From Ilumatobacteraceae bacterium (GTDB lineage Bacteria > Actinomycetota > Acidimicrobiia > Acidimicrobiales > Ilumatobacteraceae), in contig JAJTEL010000002.1 of assembly GCA_021299715.1 (NCBI GenBank), positions 62,001-126,000 of the forward strand: a DNA stretch of 64,000 nt, read 5' to 3'. The stretch's first letter is position 1. Each line of letters begins with the position of its first letter. The notes beneath the pieces were generated by a model. That model made no database searches. It saw only the letters and a program-made list of their open reading frames with translations, and had not been told where the DNA came from. The position numbers and the translations under genes were made by a program. Of the stretch, positions 62,358 through 64,000 are shown in pieces.

Positions 62358-64000
62358 GCCTCGGTAGGGGTAGGAGTCTCGAGAGCCTCTTGCACCAAAC
62401 GCCCAACGGTGGCACCGTCGATGGTTTCGTCTTCAAGAAGCTTTTCGGCCACCAATTCAAGGCCCTTGCGATGCTTCACCAGCAGTTCATGAGCGCGCTG
62501 TTCTTGCTCGTGCAAAATGCGCGAGATTTCATCGTCGAGCATCTTTGCTGTTGAATCGCTGTATTCACGTCCGCTGGTCATGAGGTCTTCGCCCAAGAAC
62601 ACTTGCTGCTGACCATTCCACGCCATGGGTCCTACCTTGTCGGACATTCCCCATTCGCGCACCATGCGACGAGCAATCGACGTTGCTTGTTCAAGGTCGT
62701 TTGCGGCACCTGAATTCAAGTGGCCAAATACGATTTTTTCGGCGACACGTCCGCCCATTGCTTTACAAATGAGATCTTCAAAGAACTCACGTGAATAGGT
62801 GTGGCGTTCTTCGGGAAGTGTCCACGTGACACCCAATGCCATACCGCGGGGAAGGATGGTGACCTTGTGCAATGGATCTGAGTGTGGAAGCACCGTTGCA
62901 AGAATTGCGTGCCCGCCTTCATGAATTGCGGTTGCTCGCTTTTCTTCTGCAGATAACACCAAGCTTTCGCGACGTGCACCCATTACAACGCGGTCACGGG
63001 CATTTTCGAAGTCGATACGTTCGATGTGTGCCGAACCACGACGCACTGCAAACAATGCTGCTTCGTTGACCAAGTTGGCAAGATCGGCACCGCTCATGCC
63101 AGGTGTTGCTTTTGCCATGGTGTCGAGGTCGACATCTGTTCCCATGCGCTTGTCACGCGAGTGAACTTTCAAGATGGCAAGACGTTCATCGAACTCTGGC
63201 AACGGAACAATAATTTGGCGGTCGAAGCGACCAGGGCGCAACAGTGCAGGGTCGAGAATGTCGGGACGGTTTGTGGCCGCCAGGATGACGATTCCTTCTG
63301 TTGTTTCGAATCCGTCCATTTCGGCGAGCATCTGGTTGAGTGTTTGCTCACGCTCGTCGTGTCCGCCGCCGAGACCTGCGCCGCGCTTGCGGCCAATGGA
63401 GTCGATTTCGTCAATGAAGATGATGGCCTTGCCCATTTTGCGCGCTTGTTGGAACAAGTCGCGAACGCGGCTTGCGCCAACACCAACGAACATTTCCATG
63501 AAGTCGGATCCGGTAACAGATAAGAACCCCACACCAGCTTCACCCGCGACAGCGCGAGCGAAAAGTGTTTTGCCGGTTCCGGGAGGCCCTACAAGAAGGA
63601 TTCCCTTTGGTACACGTGCCCCAATTTCTTTGAAGCGCTCAGGCATGCGAAGGAAGTCGACTACTTCTTTGATTTCCAGTTTGACGCCGTCGTATCCGGC
63701 GACATCGGCGAACGTTGTGGAGGGCTTGTCGGCTTGGTACGCCTTTGCCTTACTGCGACCAACAGACATGATGTTGCCTGCTTGACCCATTGCACGACGT
63801 TGCATCCACACGAAGAACGCAATGACAAACATGAACGGAAGAATGATGGGCAACAAGCTGGTGATCCAGTTTGGTTGCGGAGTCTTGAAGTCGTAGTCGA
63901 CTCCCATTTGCTTTAGCAACTGCTCGTCGGCGTCGCTCATGTTGACTGCGCCAGTAGTGGTGAACTTGCCGCCGTTTTCGAACTCACCAGAAATGGTGTT
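62354..64000 (-). CDS. ftsH: ATP-dependent zinc metalloprotease FtsH, 5' end outside the window
   Basis: FtsH degrades misfolded membrane proteins and short-lived regulators. The visible 549 codons include the end of the periplasmic domain ([15 protein letters not shown]), a membrane helix ([20 protein letters not shown]), the AAA domain with Walker A GPPGTGKT and [11 protein letters not shown], arginine-finger region, and the zinc protease motif HEGGH. The frame is open to base 64000, so the Met at 63940 is internal and the first membrane helix is missing. The C-terminal tail after the protease domain is short (ending TPTPTEA). Confidence 0.95.
   Translation of the reverse strand, partial: NTISGEFENGGKFTTTGAVNMSDADEQLLKQMGVDYDFKTPQPNWITSLLPIILPFMFVIAFFVWMQRRAMGQAGNIMSVGRSKAKAYQADKPSTTFADVAGYDGVKLEIKEVVDFLRMPERFKEIGARVPKGILLVGPPGTGKTLFARAVAGEAGVGFLSVTGSDFMEMFVGVGASRVRDLFQQARKMGKAIIFIDEIDSIGRKRGAGLGGGHDEREQTLNQMLAEMDGFETTEGIVILAATNRPDILDPALLRPGRFDRQIIVPLPEFDERLAILKVHSRDKRMGTDVDLDTMAKATPGMSGADLANLVNEAALFAVRRGSAHIERIDFENARDRVVMGARRESLVLSAEEKRATAIHEGGHAILATVLPHSDPLHKVTILPRGMALGVTWTLPEERHTYSREFFEDLICKAMGGRVAEKIVFGHLNSGAANDLEQATSIARRMVREWGMSDKVGPMAWNGQQQVFLGEDLMTSGREYSDSTAKMLDDEISRILHEQEQRAHELLVKHRKGLELVAEKLLEDETIDGATVGRLVQEALETPTPTEA

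Noticed and set aside
62354-63940. Met at 63940 as the start of FtsH
   Set aside because: The upstream codons continue the periplasmic domain ([15 protein letters not shown]) without a stop, so this Met is internal.

Overview
The window looks like a chromosomal segment of a planktonic member of the Actinomycetota, most likely of the class Acidimicrobiia (inference; no 16S gene is present). The G+C content is near one half and genes are packed tightly, with many 1-4 base overlaps. Actinobacterial markers seen: a PafB/PafC pair, coenzyme F420 biosynthesis genes (cofC, cofE, cofD), a mycothiol-type DinB protein and a PIG-L deacetylase, the tiny ribosomal protein bL37, DUF3039, DUF4031 and DUF5719 proteins, and Gram-positive-type LexA boxes (CGAAC-N4-GTTCG). 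I see no insertion sequence, prophage, CRISPR array or rRNA. Only one stretch longer than 300 bases lacks a gene (23708-24240).

Layout. 1-7.6 kb: housekeeping and unknown genes (metallo-hydrolase cut by the left edge, flavin reductase, oligopeptidase B, ferredoxin, HxlR regulator, secreted HNH nuclease, bL37, VOC protein, RecB-like nuclease) and tRNA-Leu(UAA). 7.6-10.5 kb: a SipW/TasA-like signal peptidase and substrate pair, and a NarL-type two-component pair. 10.5-22.3 kb: metabolic genes (menC-like, M20 peptidase, argG, bioY, pgi), a glycosyltransferase, an L,D-transpeptidase, PafB/PafC and an exonuclease. 22.3-25 kb: PIN-PhoH ATPase, a long AT-rich spacer with phased A-tracts, then HU followed by a separate lysine-rich tail gene. 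25-36.4 kb: PIG-L deacetylase, cofC, gpsA, an unknown gene, a C69 peptidase, MOSC protein, rnhB, a large LAL regulator and an acyl-CoA dehydrogenase. 36.4-42.8 kb: the SOS mutasome imuA-imuB ... dnaE2, each arm with its own LexA box. 42.8-45.5 kb: small conserved genes and a rhomboid protease. 45.5-57 kb: a GDP-fucose/polysaccharide locus (fcl, three GT4 enzymes, a nucleotidyltransferase, an epimerase-like protein without its catalytic triad, gmd, a flippase) interrupted by cofE-cofD. 57-64 kb: a giant GT2-membrane protein, a DUF5719 protein and a thioredoxin in one operon, converging on ftsH, which runs off the right edge.

The most notable observations are: (1) a -10-like hexamer, TANNNT or less often CANNNT, ending 6-9 bases before the start codon of about 35 genes, which points to pervasive leaderless transcription and decides many starts; (2) an HU gene and a KAAK-rich tail gene in the same reading frame, separated by one stop codon and nine sense codons, like a split mycobacterial HupB; (3) two SOS promoters with identical LexA-box/-10/start geometry; (4) a signal peptidase whose C-terminus is encoded antisense to tRNA-Leu; (5) a stand-alone 28-residue bL37 gene.
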